Origin: Toxotes chatareus
Lineage: Eukaryota > Chordata > Actinopteri > Toxotidae
DNA: 64,000 nt
Direction of reading: 5' to 3'
Assembly: GCA_016801885.1 (NCBI GenBank)
Contig: CM028888.1
Span: 18,089,170-18,153,169 of the forward strand
How positions within the stretch are numbered: the stretch's first letter is position 1; the number at the start of each line of letters is the position of its first letter. The notes below the pieces were generated by a model, which had not been told where the DNA came from, did not search any database, and worked only from the letters and a program-made list of their open reading frames with translations. A program made the translations under genes and the position numbers. Of the stretch, positions 50,601 through 64,000 are shown in pieces.

Positions 50601-53202
50601 GGTCTGAAAGAGGTGAGACAGGGAGGCTCTAATGAAAAGATGTCATTGAGCTGCATTATGGGAAGTGTAGGATCCAGCATTTTTGGAGCCTGAGTCATAC
50701 TAGGAATTAAAAGTCAGGATATCTAAACCTCTACTGCTTTCTTTTTATTTTCTTCAGCTTTATGGAAGTGCAATACTTTTCACTACATTGACTACATGAT
50801 TAATCAGTTAATTAAAGAAATCAATAATGAAACTAGTCCTCACTTTATTCCACGCACACTCACTAATTCATGTCGACACGAAGCCACACACATATAAGCC
50901 ATATACTCAACAATAAATGTCTGATATCACCATTTGGTTTGATGAATTTCTGTCATTGTGTTTTCCTGTCCCTTCAGGATCTAAATCCACTTCTATGTTA
51001 ATAGACACTCTTCTTTCTTCGTCTCTAATAGGGGCTTTAACAATGCAAGAGTATTCCATACAATTCTATTAAATTCCAGTGTGCAAATCATAGCCTGAGG
51101 CTTTTCTTTCACGCACACTTCTGCTCACTCCGGGTAGCCAACCTGGAAAGGTCCTTGGCAGTTGTAGTCATAATTCTGTGGTGGCCGTAGATAAAACCAT
51201 TATCTCCCACATTTGATCCAACTCAATCCTCTCTCAATATTATATTTCCTAATTAAGAAAGGTGTGGGGGAGTGCACAGCCTTCCCTCGAGTCTTTTTCC
51301 TGACTTGATTTCTTCCCTTTGCCAGCATTTTACCTCCATGCACTGCTTCCCTGCCTCCCTGTTTCATTCCTTACACATCTGTCTCACTTTTCTCTCTCCT
51401 TTGATTCCCTGTTTGTCTGTTTCCTGTTCTTTATAACTCTGCCCAGCAGCCATCCATCTTTTTTTTGTCTCTGTCTACGTCTCCTCTCTTTGACTCCCAC
51501 TTCCCCTGTTTCTCAGCCTCCCTTTCTCTCTTTCTTTCAGGGGCAGCGGGCTCCAACAGAACAGTAGAGGATAATTTTCCAAGAAGTCATAAATCCCAGA
51601 GAAAGCAGCAGAGGAGGTAACAAGGCTACCAAGAAAGATAGAGTGATTTGGAGGAGAGGAAAAAGCCTAAAGTTCAATTTGCAGTAATTCTGTTATCTGA
51701 GGCAGGCAGGGCTGGGTCACGGCTTCAGATACAATGGGTCCCCTGCAACAGCCATTTAATGTATTTACAGTCAATAATTACCTCTCTACATAGCTGTTTT
51801 TTTCGTTGTTAGCGGCACAGTCCTCCATCCCCGTATTGGATTCACACGCATTCATGTAATCTGGTCTAATTTTCTATGACTGATAACAGCCTCACTGTTT
51901 ACTGTTCACTCTGTTCACACCATATCAGACCTACATTCCTTTACTTTTATTTCAAACAAAACATCCGACAATTGCTGCTTCGTATTGAACGTGTTCAAGC
52001 GGTGAAACGGGGGGGGGGGTCTTTTATTGTGAAGAAGCCAGAGGAAATGTGATGTATTTGTCACCGCAGTCAGTTCTAACTGCAGCCACTTAAAGATCCA
52101 TCTGCAGAACAGGACAATGACCATTCTGGTCATTTTTTTTTTGACAGTGGAGGATTTTTAAATTGCACAGAGTAACAGAACAAGAGGGAGCAGTCACAGC
52201 GAGAGTGCAGCATGAAATCAGATTGCAGGATGATTACTGACTGACTACTTCATTGACAAAGCTCCTGCAGAGCTTCAGAAGACATCATTGGACTCTTTTT
52301 ACAGACTGAGCAGTATTCCTCCTGAATCATTAATTTATCTTGATGTGTAAAATTGGTGGCATCCCCCTTTAAAGTTGGCACTGCAGTGTAATTTGTCCTC
52401 ACACAGGCATGAAAATGAATGAAAGCAATGATGGCAAACAGCTGCAAGTTCCATAATACACACATCGCTGTGTTCTTCAGGGTACTCAGTGACTGCCTCT
52501 AACAGCAATCCCAAGGTGTAGCAGCCGAAAACGTGTGTTCTCCCCACCTCTGAATTGCACTCCTCCCAAAGACTGTTTCAGCCTTCATTAAGCCAGGCAG
52601 CCAACACAAAGGTGTGACCTTCAATTACTCCCCTCCACATTCAAATTAACCGTCTTTAGCAGGAGAGATAGAGGGTCAGAGAGAGAGAGAACAAATACAA
52701 ATACAAGTACGCAAAAGCTCACAATCAAACGCAAATCAGTTTAATGCCTTAATACTTACCACAGGCTGTAATGAGCCCAGAATAAAACCACTTATATATT
52801 AACCAGCAGGTCGTAATTACAAGAGAGGCAGAGCTGTTAAGTAAACAAATTAATAATTGATGTGTATGCAGTGAGAATTTAAAAATGTATCACTATCAGT
52901 GGATGCTGTATTTTGAACTTTTCTCTTTTAGATGTGTGCATCTGCATTTTGAGATAAAGCTCAGGGGCAGCCTTGCAACTACCAACGTCAACCACACAAA
53001 ACACCCCCACTTTGTTTTAAGGGGTGGGGGCGGTGGGCACTGTGGGCTTAGAGGAAGCCTGGGGGTAAAGAACAGATATCGTTCATCGGGCTCGACTGGC
53101 CTGGGCAATGTGTTGGAAAAACAGCCCACTGTGGAGCAGGGATTATTGAAATCTTCTCAGGCAGGGCTGTTTTAAATGGGAAAAGGACTGGTGGTGCTGA
53201 TG

Positions 53203-53307
<105 letters not shown>

Positions 53308-55616
53308 CGATGTGTCCCTGTGTGCACGAGTCACAGACAAGCATGAGCGCTGCTGTTGATGACACCTCCATGAATGAGTAAATCTGCTGCTTTCCCCTCC
53401 TCACACCACTGCTACTATAGTTTTACTAGGAAGTGGAGGGCTAACATCTGCTACACTTCTCTCTCAAACACACACACAGACAAACACACACAGACACACA
53501 CACAGACAGACACGCAGTGGTGAGGGGGCTGAAGACGCTGAAAATGAGGGTGTGCAAGCTGTGACGGTGAACATTAATGGGGACAGCAGCTGTGGAATTA
53601 ATGTGGCACATCTGGGAGGACGAAGCAGAGAAGAGACACCAGCTCTGAGAGGGAGTGATGAGGAAGAGATACAAGCAGACAGACAGGAGAGAGGGAGGGA
53701 GAGAGGGAGGAAGTCTGTTTGACTTGACTTTCAATAAGCCTCTCCCATCAGTCTCACTCGATGACTCTGTTGTATTCAAGCATCTGGCTGAAGCAATAGA
53801 TTTTTAAGACCTTCTTGTCCTTGAGTCACCTGTTAAGACATCTTCATCTCTGACTTTTATCCAGCTCTGAAAAATGAACACACTGTCTCACATTCATTCA
53901 TTTAAACACACACTCCCATTACAACCTTGACACAGACTTGCCTTCAGGTTTACACAGAACGTTTGGGGGAAATTTGCTGATGCATTCACTCATCCCCACA
54001 AGAACTGTAAGGGGCTGTATAATAAGCTATAACTTTAATCATGCCACAAGAAGTGCAAGAGCCTTTACAATATTTCTGATCTTGCATCAGGGTGCATTGT
54101 TGCAAGAAATAGAGCAAGAGCTTGGAAGAAAATGAAGAATGTGTGGACATTTCCACAGAGCAATTAGACTGAGAGGAGAGGGTACATGTTTCAGTGGGGA
54201 GAAGTCGTTCTGCTCGAAAATAACCACGGGGTTGCTGCTGCTGGGACTGCATTTACAGAAATTAGGGTTTAGGTGGGTTGACATAGGTGAAACAGATTCA
54301 TAACCAATTTCTGCTGCTTTTGACAAAGGCACAGTATCAAGACAAGGCCTTCCTCCATCCCCCCTATTCAAATGCTATCCTGGGAGCTCCATCAAACAGG
54401 CAGCCAGAGGGCAGCCTTAAAAGTCTCCTCAGCCTCCCACCTCTCTGTCTCTACTCTGTGCTGCTTGTCTCTTGGTCTTAACGCCTTCATTGAGGGCCCT
54501 CAAAAGCAAGAGCAAGCAGTCGCCACCTGCCTGGAATAGACATCTTCACAGACACAGACAGGCTTCAACAGCCCGCTAGGTGGAAGAACAAGGAATGAGC
54601 TGCCTGGCTGTGTGTGTGTGTGTACGCCTCTATGAGGACCCACCACCGTGCCTATCAGCTAGCTAAGACACACTATGGGATCGGAAGAGCTCTGTAATGA
54701 GCCATCACAGTCTTGGAGATCCACTTCACCTTTATGTCTCAAAACATCAGCTACAGGAGAGAGAGAGACAGAGACAGAGAGGATGAGACGACGGAGAGAG
54801 CTGTAGATTGCAGAGAGGAGAGAAAAAACATAAAATAAACTGCTGCCACTCTCTAGATAACCTTCAAAACAAAACATACGGCCTGATGCTGTTCATCAGC
54901 ACCATGATGAATGAATAAGCCTCTTTATTGGATGCTCACAAATGCTCAGTATTCATCTCAGCCCCCTCTGCACTCATTAGGTTTTCACACTGACACCAAA
55001 CATGGTGGGTAAGAAAAAAAAAGTCACACCAGACAGTTTGTAGACACACAGTAAATGTCTGTTTTGCTGCTAAACATGGATGAAACCAGGACTATCTGGT
55101 TTACAGATAATTTGTACATCCATTGTCATGTGCATGGTCATATTTTAGCACAACAGAAGAAACAAGCCAGCCTTATATAATCTCAAAAGCAGCATAGCAC
55201 TAGAACATTTAACTCTAAGACGGAAGAGGCTACCAATGTTCTTGCTGCGCAACATTAAGTTGATCAAAGGCTTGACTTTCCAGAACCTCAGGGTACATCT
55301 TTAATACAGAGAAGACCACAGAGGAGGTGGAAGAGCAGAGGATTCACTCAGATTAAGACTTTGATTCTCTGACACTTTCCTATTTCCTGTTAGAGAGAAA
55401 TATTAACACTAACTATCAACTAACTTCTGACCTTTCTGCAAGGCACAATTAAAAACCGAGATGAAGATGTAAACCGATGAACCTTGCTAACGTTCTTGGA
55501 GTTTGTCTTTAATTGGCTGATTAATTGTCTGTCACACGTGGCCTGACGAGCGGTTACCATGAAGGAAAGGGGAGACGTTGGCAGTAAAACACACGGAGCT
55601 GAAGATGGAAATGGAT

Positions 55617-55618
<2 letters not shown>

Positions 55619-55652
<34 letters not shown>
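55619..55652. repeat. (CT)n microsatellite
   Basis: About 34 bases of pure CT followed by CTCTCCTG. Polypurine/polypyrimidine mirror symmetry allows triplex formation. A shorter CT run of 22 bases lies in stip1 intron 3 at 10981-11002. Confidence 0.97.
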
Positions 55653-55656
<4 letters not shown>

Positions 55657-58019
55657 CCTGCTCTCTTTTCCTCAGATATATTGCACCATCAATCCCCCGC
55701 AGCGGAAGCCACACTAGGAAGATGAATAAATTAATCTGGAATAAATGGCCTCCTGCTTGACACATAATCACAGATTAGGCCGGGTCGGCTGGGAGTGATG
55801 GGTTCAGCCCAGTTGTCGGGCTGAGGAGACAGAGGGCTGAGAGAGGAGGAGGTCACCCACATTACAAGCCCTGCACGGCGTAGAAGGCCCTGCTCAGCTT
55901 TCCCCACAGAGCTCATGAGCTCTGAGGTTCGTCCCTGAGGTAAGATTTAAAATGTGGTAGGCGGCGACTAATGATGTCACTAATGAGAGGGTTCATTAGC
56001 GGGTCAGCCCTTTAGACCGAGCCATGCTAACTCTTCATTCTGCTATGAATAACGTTTGCTTGAATGACATTGATAAAGCTCTGACAAAACTTTAAACAAA
56101 CATCTTCACCACACCATAACGACTCATACTTATTTTTTTGGTTTTGCTTTTAGCCCACCACCAAGCACCTTTGGGGGACATACATCTTTATTTTTACACT
56201 TTATAAACTGAATATCATTCCATATTTCCTGTGCAAAAAAAAAACGTACTTAAGATTTAAATTATATCAGTACTAACAAATATCGGACCCAAACGAAGAT
56301 AAAAAACATCAGCTAAATAATGCACCACCAAAACTGTGCCAAGTACATTTCTCTGACTCTTACAAAAATATCATGCACATGAGATCTGATCGATCATCAT
56401 CACGCTACATCACCTTTCCAAACGACCAAAAGCATGCACAACATCCAGCAGCGCCCCTGTCTGATTTTCTGCTGAGCGAAACACAATTAAAGTGAGCGGA
56501 GAGATTCGTCATGTTGATTTATCCCACTCCTCACCTAATGAAATTTTCCCACATTCCCTTTTGAGCAAGTGGCTGAAGGGGAAAGGGAAAAAAAAGAGAA
56601 ATTAAAGACGGGACGACCCTGCGCACCCCGTGCTCCTCTGTTTAGATGAATGAATCATGCCGCTGTCCCTTTCATTTTTCTCAATTAAGTGTTTGCCATT
56701 TGGAATGCTTCCCAGCTTCATGATCATTAAAACCTTTGCATGTCAGAGGAGGTTGAGGAGGAGGAGGAGGAGGAGAGGGGGGGTGGAAGGCACGCTTAAT
56801 TCAATTTCACAGCCGTCAGCGATACCTGACCCCGTCAACAGACAGAGAGAATGCGAGGGAGGGATGGTTAAAAGAGAGAAAGGAGAGAGAGATAAATAAT
56901 GGCAATAAACAGACTATCCATCTGAGAGCAGCTGCCAACATGAAAAACAGTTATCGGCAGTACAAATCAGAGCTACTTTGTCTGTTGATGAGTCTGAAAA
57001 TCTTGGTATCCTTTAGACAAGTGTAAAAAAAAAAATCATCTAGCACTGATCCAAAGGTCACAAATGTTTAAAAAAATAACACTCCTCCTGGAGTGATCTC
57101 AAAAAAGCAAAAGAAATAACTTCAAACTCAACAAGTAGATTTTTTTTTTAAGATGTCAGGACGTTAAGACGCTACACAACACTAAAGGAAATTCAGCAGG
57201 GAAACCTTGGATCTTCCAAAGAGAGGGAGACGTAAAAGAGTACAGTTTCTTTATCTTTGTCCTGGTGCTGCATTGACCACTGCATAAACCCCAGACTTGG
57301 CTCGCTTCAGCAGTTAACGTGATATATTCATGTGTCGAAAATCAATGCTGATATAATACACTCACATTAACATGGGACAGAACAGCAAGGCCACAGAGGA
57401 ACCCCACCCCCCCAGAAAATGTCATGTTTCCTATCGTGTAGGCAGCGAAATGACGGAGACAGCAACAGAGTGGAGGTCAAACTCTCAAGAAGCTGAGTTC
57501 TTCTGTTTATTCCTTATAAACCTCAAACTTTTCACCTCCTGTGCATGAAACAATCTTCCAGGGAAGAGGTGTAAAATGTTAAAGCAGTAAACTGTGTAAA
57601 CGGTAGGTTGGATCATTATCATATCAAACAGAAAGTAACAACTACAAACAAATCTCTAAAATGCTGTATTGTTTATACCAGAATAATACGTTTCTTTTTC
57701 AGCAAAGGGCTTCCTGTGAGACAAGCGACTGAAACACCAGCTCATAAATCCCTGAAGGTTTCACTTAGAGGGGAATGCTAATTCTTATCGACCCTCCAGT
57801 CGAGTCGGGAAATAAGTGATGGTGGTCCGTCGCTGCTGCCTTCCCAATACCATCACAATCAGAGGAGGAGGAGAAGGAGGAGGAGGAAGAAGAGAGAAAT
57901 ACCTCTGGCTTAATCACATTCATGGTTTCTCTACCTGAGTGATTTGCAAACATGGGTCTTGTATACCCACGGGTCCAAAATTAGTGAGAAACAACAATTT
58001 CACTTTCTTGAGCTTAATT

Positions 58020-58420
58020 TAGTGGCTGTTTTTGGGCACAGTGGTGCTTTAAGGCAAATGCTAATGTCAGCAATGCAAATAACAGTGACATGCTACACTG
58101 CTAATGTTTAGAGGGTATGATGTTTACCACATTCACCATATTAGTTTAATGCGTAAGTAGGCAAACACCTGCTTTCTAGCACTAAACACAAAGTACAACT
58201 GAGGCTGATGGGAATGTCATTAGTCATAAACCAAAGCACTGGACAAACTGAAATTTTCACCTGAAGATGGTTCAACTGATCCAGCTGATTTCATGGCAAT
58301 CCATCAAATAGCTGTTGAGACATGTCAGTGTCAGGGATCACCAAAGTAAGAGGGTTTCATCCTCTGGAGACCATGAACAACTGCACAAAATTTTTAGCCA
58401 CTCCAGAGCAGCATGAATGT
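58020..58420 (+). mobile_element. Degraded high-copy teleost interspersed repeat
   Basis: Contains in order GGTGCTTTAAGGCAAATGC, ACTGCTAATGTTTAGAGGGTATGATGTTTACC, CACTAAACACAAAGTACAACTGAGGCTGATGGGAATGTCATTAG, ATGGCAATCCATCAAATAGCTGTTGAGACAT and AGGGATCACCAAAGT...TTCATCCTCTGG. I recognise this block order from many teleost UTRs and introns. It carries internal deletions and has no coding capacity. Confidence 0.7.
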
Positions 58421-61400
58421 TTGTGCAAAATTTGTTGTGAACTTATTAACCCTCAAAACCATTCTTACTGGTTAAATGTCTTGAGAGAAACTGACAGCAT
58501 ACAATCATAGTTAATATATGTCCATGTAACCGAGGTACATCTATAACCATCAGTCTCCCAGCAGGAGTCCTGATGCTAGTCTTGGGTTGTGTAAAAAAAA
58601 AAAAAAAAAGGCTAGTTGTTATGAGTGTTATCAGCTTCCCTCCGATGGGACTAAAAGAGCTTTGGAAGGCAACAACATAATGTGTCTGCTTCTCTTCTCA
58701 CTGGGACCAACTCCAGTATTGAGCGCAGTCACCCTGCAGACGTCCACCCATTGATTTATACTTTCACTCCTCCCTCCTTTCCCGCTCCCCCCGCCCTCCC
58801 TGGACGACTGTACGTCGGCACCGTGTTGTCTAGAACGTGGATCAACTCTTAATACACGTCACATACACACCAACACACTTGACAGTCTCCCCACCAGGTT
58901 TGATTAATTTGGCTCGTAACGCGTGTGAGCAGAGCTATCACCGGCATCCAGATGTTCCACAGCCCTTTTGTCTGCTCCCCCCACTACACACACACACACA
59001 CACACACCCTCTGTCGCACACACAAACACAAACTTGCTGCGTACACACCTGCTTTCATCCCCTCCCCTTCCTTCCAGTAGTGGAGGATGTGATGCAGCAT
59101 GTGGCATGCTGTTGTTTTGATTATTTCTCCTTTGCTTCCCTGAGCTCTCTGTGAGCTGGGACTATCTGCTCCGCATCAGAAGAAAGAAGTGTGTTTTCAC
59201 AGAGGCTTGCAGAGATTGCATCAATGACTTAAGGGCGGTTATCAAAGGGAAAGGGCTGTTGTGTAAATACAACACACAAACACACTCGAGCACGAATGCA
59301 CACACCTTCTCCTTCACTGTAATCGCCACCAATCGCACACAGACACACTCGCCCACCGCAGAGAGTGGCACCAACACTAACTAGCTCAAAGTGAGACATC
59401 TCAAGGAGCAGGAGAGGACACCTGAATCCAATTTCCAAGCTCTCGCCTTCAGTGTGGCCGAGTAGAACAAACGGTCAGCCACAGTGAGCGCTGACAGGAG
59501 ATCCTCAGTCTGTTATTCACTCCTGAACCTGCCCTCATCACAGTGCTAACCTACCTCCTCTGATCCAACCTCCCAGCTTTTTACCACCTTCTAAACCGAA
59601 GGGGAGTCTGGACACAGGGGCAGGATGGAAAGAGAATAAGAAATGAGGCTTAGGAGAGGGTGAGCATGAGAAGGACAGAGGAAGGAGGGAGTGAAAGATT
59701 GTGGCTACTGAGAATAGAAATCAGAGACACAACAGCTACTTTATGGATGGAGAGCAGCGGTACTGAGGGGTCCCTTAGTTCTCAGGATCTGAGACCCAAC
59801 CTGATTTTGACACTCTTACCTTTTTGGAATTTAATTCACAGATATTATCCTGGTCAGAACATTATTATTTTCTGGTTTTTGTCAAGTTGGCATCATGATT
59901 CAATGTTAGCACAGGAGGTGATAGGACTTTCAATTAGTTCTATAAATTTGCATATAAACAGAATATGTTTGTAATTATTTTCCATGACTTTATGACTTTG
60001 GATCGGGTCTCTCTTTTTTAAAAAATAATTTATGCACTTTAATTTGGGCCCTGAAAGACCTCTAAAACAAACCTTCAACAGCATCATCTTTTCCTTTTAT
60101 TTTATCCGCCGCATTCAAATCACTTTAAAACAATTTCTCACATTATCTACTCTGAGATAAGTTTGTCCGATCTTGGGATTTGACTTTTAATAGCAAACAA
60201 ACCCTTTTTGTTACATTTAGTTTTCCATGTTGTGTCTTTGAGGCTTTTGGTCTTTTAACAAAATATGAAATTTGAACAACAGGTTTGTGGACTACTTGCA
60301 GAGTCAAGGTTGGACCACAATAAAAAAACAAATGCATGGAAACACTACAACACCAGCACAGCTCTGATATTGAAACACATACACACATACACAGAAACCA
60401 ACAGATGTTAGCACACACTCCCACAAATGCACACACACACACATGCACACACCCTCAGGGTATTTGCATTTCTGAAGCATATGTCCTTGTTTTTACCAGT
60501 TGGAGTTAATACGGCTCTGTATCTCAATAAGCAGCTTCAGTCTGTTCTCTGATGAACTGAGGAAAACACACACGATTAACATACCATAATGTGTGTGTGT
60601 GTGTGTGTGTGTGTGAGTGTGTACATGTTTATGTGTGTCATTTTCATAAATACAGATAAATGCCGGGGCACAGACCCTCACTGTCTGTTCAAACATACAG
60701 AGGTTAATCAGTGTGTTTGTTGGGAAACAATCATATGAAGCCGATGTCTTGACAGTAACATCTTGCTGCTTTACAAGCTTTATTGTTCTGTGTGTATTTG
60801 CATGCTGAGGACGCTGAAGCTTCCAAAGACTCTGCAGCACATAGATCCATGACAGAAATTATTAAGAATCCCTGAACACACACTGTTGTTTGTGTCTGGG
60901 CTGATCCGGAGACAAACTTGCAAACATACATCACGACGAGGCGAACAAACGTAGGCACATGCATCTTTCCACATGCACAAACACACACTAAAGCCGAGGA
61001 TGGTGTGCGAAGCGCGGCTTTAGAATGAGTTATTTTGTGTGACGTGTGAAAAGAGTCATGCTAAACCACAGTCACGCCACCATATGTCCTCCAGTTGGTG
61101 CTGGGTCACGCTGAAATGAAACAGGAGCAGATCTCAATCATGGTAATGGATTCATTTTGAGCCATTGGTGAATGGTTTTAAAAAATACAGAAAAATAAAG
61201 AAAAAAAAAAGGGACACCGCTGCAGTTTCAGGCTTTTGGTTTTACTTCAAAGCTTAAATGAGGGGGAGATAGAGGTGTCAGAAAATATCAAGTGTGCCAG
61301 TTTATTACTCAGCTGCATCAGTTAGGCCTGCACTGCTCATATGATACAACATCAACACCCAGAGCTCACATGTCATGGAAACAATATGACATGTTTGTGA

Positions 61401-62560
61401 TATATTAAACTAAAATAGAAAGACATGAAATCTCTGAAACTACTTGTGAAGCCATGGTAATGTTAAATTATCCAGGAGACTGTTGTGTCTCTACACCTTG
61501 GAAGACTGAGGGTATCATTAGAGGAAAATGTTGAAGTTTGGGAATTTACAATTGGAAAAAGAAAAAACACCTCCAGAACCAGCAGCTCCTCCAATTTCTC
61601 TTTACCAGTGAAGGTGCTATGCTGTCAACAGTTTCCACATGTGAGGAAATGTGAATATACAAGAGTGCAGCTGCAATTTTGTCCTGAATAAATATGGGTT
61701 AAAAATAAATGACACAAGTCCAATATTTTCTCTCGTCTTGTTAGTGCAAAACAAATCCACCTGTAATTTGTGCTGTCAGTGTGGGTACATGTGAGGTGGA
61801 GAGATGTGTAATTGGCACAAAGTAAATGGGGTGTTTCTGAAGCCAAGTGTAGGCATGCTGATTGAGGGCTCCATATACTGACAGGTGCAGCCAAATAGGG
61901 GCTAAACAAAGGAGAGTTGTTTATCCATCTTTGCTTTATAGACACTTCACTGCTGCACAATCTTCACAAACAAAACTGATAATGGTTCATAAACTGTTTG
62001 ACAGGGAGTGTGTGTGACCAGCTTTGACTGTACATGACAGGGCAATTGGCGTCACGGGTACTGTGTGTATGGGAAGTGTACCACAGGTTTTACAAGTGGA
62101 TTAAATGGGTAGTGTATCATGTTGTGTGTGTGAGGCCGTAGAGAGCTGAGTGCAGGTGACAGTGTTTTCCGTGTATGTTTATTCGATTGACACCGTAGAT
62201 GCGAGAAAGCCAGAACCTTTAATTTAACAGGCACAAAAAACACAAGCAGTTACTCCTAATTTTTCCTCTTTTATAAATAAATTTCATCATGATTCAGGAT
62301 AATGTTTCTCTTTTCTTATCTGCTTCTCTTCTCATTTATTTCTGATTCCGTTGACAGCTAATGCTAATGTTAAGGTAAGGTACATTTTTACAGCAATATT
62401 ACAGCTATATATTTCACATATGAATTCCCACCATTTCATTTTTTTTTTAGTTTCTTCACAGGGCTCGTTCACTCCTATAGTTTAGTCCACGCCGTCTGGA
62501 TGAAGGAAATAAATCGCACATTGTTGCCTTTTAGTTCTGGTTTGTGTTCACCTCCAGTTT

Positions 62561-62674
62561 ATTCAGAAACAGACTTTACTTGTTCATCTGTGACTTATCA
62601 CCAGCTTTCATTTGAGAATTCAGAAACAGACTTTACTTGTTCATCTGTGACTTATCACCAGCTTTCATTTGAGA
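62561..62674. repeat. Exact 57-bp tandem duplication
   Basis: Bases 62561-62617 are repeated without change at 62618-62674. The unit starts ATTCAGAAACAGACTTTACT and ends in CATTTGAGA. The period is a multiple of three, so one frame reads a repeated 19-residue unit (begins SETDFTCSSV), but nothing else suggests coding. Identity of the copies implies recent origin. A 46-bp AC microsatellite starts 21 bases downstream. Confidence 0.98.
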
Positions 62675-62691
62675 ATTCACAGTGAGTGTGT

Positions 62692-62694
<3 letters not shown>

Positions 62695-62740
<46 letters not shown>
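62695..62740. repeat. (AC)n microsatellite
   Basis: About 46 bases of pure AC immediately downstream of the 57-bp tandem duplication. Confidence 0.97.
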
Positions 62741-62743
<3 letters not shown>

Positions 62744-64000
62744 CCCACAAACCACACATCAGGTCCTATTATTTACACTAAACCACAATCTGACACTTAA
62801 TGGAGACCCTCACAAGCAGAAAAGAGAGAGTTCCCAACAAAACCTGTGGACTAACTGAGAACAGTGTGTGAATCACATGTGCATGTGTGAGAAAACAAAT
62901 GAAATGAGGCTGGTGAAGCTCCAAAGTAGAATAAACACAAATAAAGCTTTTTGATCAATAACTCAGAGCGGAGCTGGATACAGAGAGTGAGCTGACAGGC
63001 AGTGAGTGGGTGTAAGTTGATTATCTGTGAGCTTGGGGATTATCCTTCGTCATTCATCCTCTGTAGTGAACCCTCGTCACCTGGACAGAGGAATAATTGA
63101 GAACACAGAGACGGGAGAAGAGAGCTAATCTGCACAAATTCCTATCTGGGACTCAGATCTGAGGTGAAGCGGTATCCATCTTTTCGTTTGTCTCTCCATC
63201 CCCTCCTCCATGTCTCAATTTCTTTGTCGCACTGTTTTGTTGCTACTCCACCTCTCCCTCCTCCTATGGGCAGCAGGGAGGTTCAGATTTCAGATTGCTG
63301 GCATGACAGTGACATCAAGGCTGTACCAAGCCTACTGTGCCTCAGATCATCAGAGAGACAGAGTGAAAGGATACGGGCAGCAACACACAGATCGCCCGGG
63401 CGCAAACACTAACACAAAAACAAACACAAATACAAACAGAGGGACTAAGACTATTTGAACTAGCAGTGTGTACTGTATGCGTGTGTGTGTGTGATGCATG
63501 GCTCAGCATGGGAGTGTGTTTGCCAGTCATATCACAGTGAGCACAGCAGTCCCAAACCTGCCAGCGTCACCTGACATCTTTATCCGGGCAGCGTGCCCAC
63601 CTCACCCAAAACCCACCAACTCATCCAAGTCACCATGATCAGGTGCGAGATCACATGTCAGGTCTTTATCACAGCTCACGTAGGTACTGTTACACACTCA
63701 CACACACACACAGATCTAAAGTAATCCCCAAAGGTTCAAACTGTGACTCATCTAATTATTTCATTCAGAGAAATTGGGCTTGTAGACAATGACTACTGAG
63801 AAATGACAGTTTATTGGCAGTTACACTTGAATTCTGGCAGCAAAGTTTCACTGTTAACTGTTTCATCAACCCCTCATTACGTAAGGGGTAACAACAGCAG
63901 TAAGTCACACAATCCCTTAAATTTGAACCTCTTTGTGTGGTGGATGGCCGCACACAGCCAGAACGCACACATTATGCTTTCCTAAATGTGATCTGATGCA

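Larger units (their letters stand above)
58421..64000. other. Gene-free right end of the window
   Basis: No coding exon supported. Contains an A17 tract (58593-58610), AC runs (58987-59007, 60436-60450), TG runs (60591-60615), a 57-bp tandem duplication (62561-62674) beside an AC repeat (62695-62740), and short AC/TG runs near 63480-63496 and 63697-63712. The 63.1-63.4 kb ORFs are short and unconvincing. Confidence 0.45.

Overview
The window is vertebrate nuclear DNA, most likely from a percomorph-type teleost. Coding exons are short and bounded by GT/AG introns, and AC/TG microsatellites are abundant. Several interspersed repeats match families I know from teleost introns and flanks: a palindromic MITE, tRNA-derived SINE pieces, and an element whose tail reads 'gcggaggtatgcactcc'. 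Gene content is consistent with this. I see no operons, CRISPR array, rRNA, intact tRNA gene or virus.

All coding genes lie in the first 21.6 kb. (1) Minus strand, 65-4527: the 5' half of an MSK-type dual AGC/CaMK kinase, best called rps6ka4 (MSK2). Eight coding exons cover residues 1-249 and the gene continues past the left edge. (2) Minus strand, 7588-14221: a complete 14-exon stip1 (Hop) encoding 542 residues. It has a TATA-like box and a perfect three-unit heat-shock element about 150-180 bp upstream of the ATG. stip1 and rps6ka4 are also near neighbours on human 11q13, which supports MSK2 over MSK1. (3) Plus strand, 16094-18697: a complete 7-exon spata22, a meiotic recombination factor of 383 residues, divergently arranged with stip1. 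(4) Minus strand, 21378-21604: the last coding exon of an LHFPL-family four-pass membrane protein, closest to LHFPL7/TMEM211. Its upstream exons were not found.

From about 21.6 kb to the right edge (over 42 kb) I could not support any coding exon. This stretch is AT-rich, microsatellite-rich and holds several degraded repeats. It could be a very large intron or 5' flank of the LHFPL gene, or a gene desert that may contain conserved non-coding elements; no comparison could be run to decide.

I did not find an undescribed molecular system. The best leads are: an apparent loss of the hinge/alpha-D codons of the rps6ka4 N-terminal kinase at 1605-1830; the stip1 heat-shock promoter; a 22-bp-arm perfect hairpin near 14.8 kb; a 46-bp exact inverted repeat shared by 42.4 and 47.6 kb; and a 57-bp exact tandem duplication at 62.6 kb.
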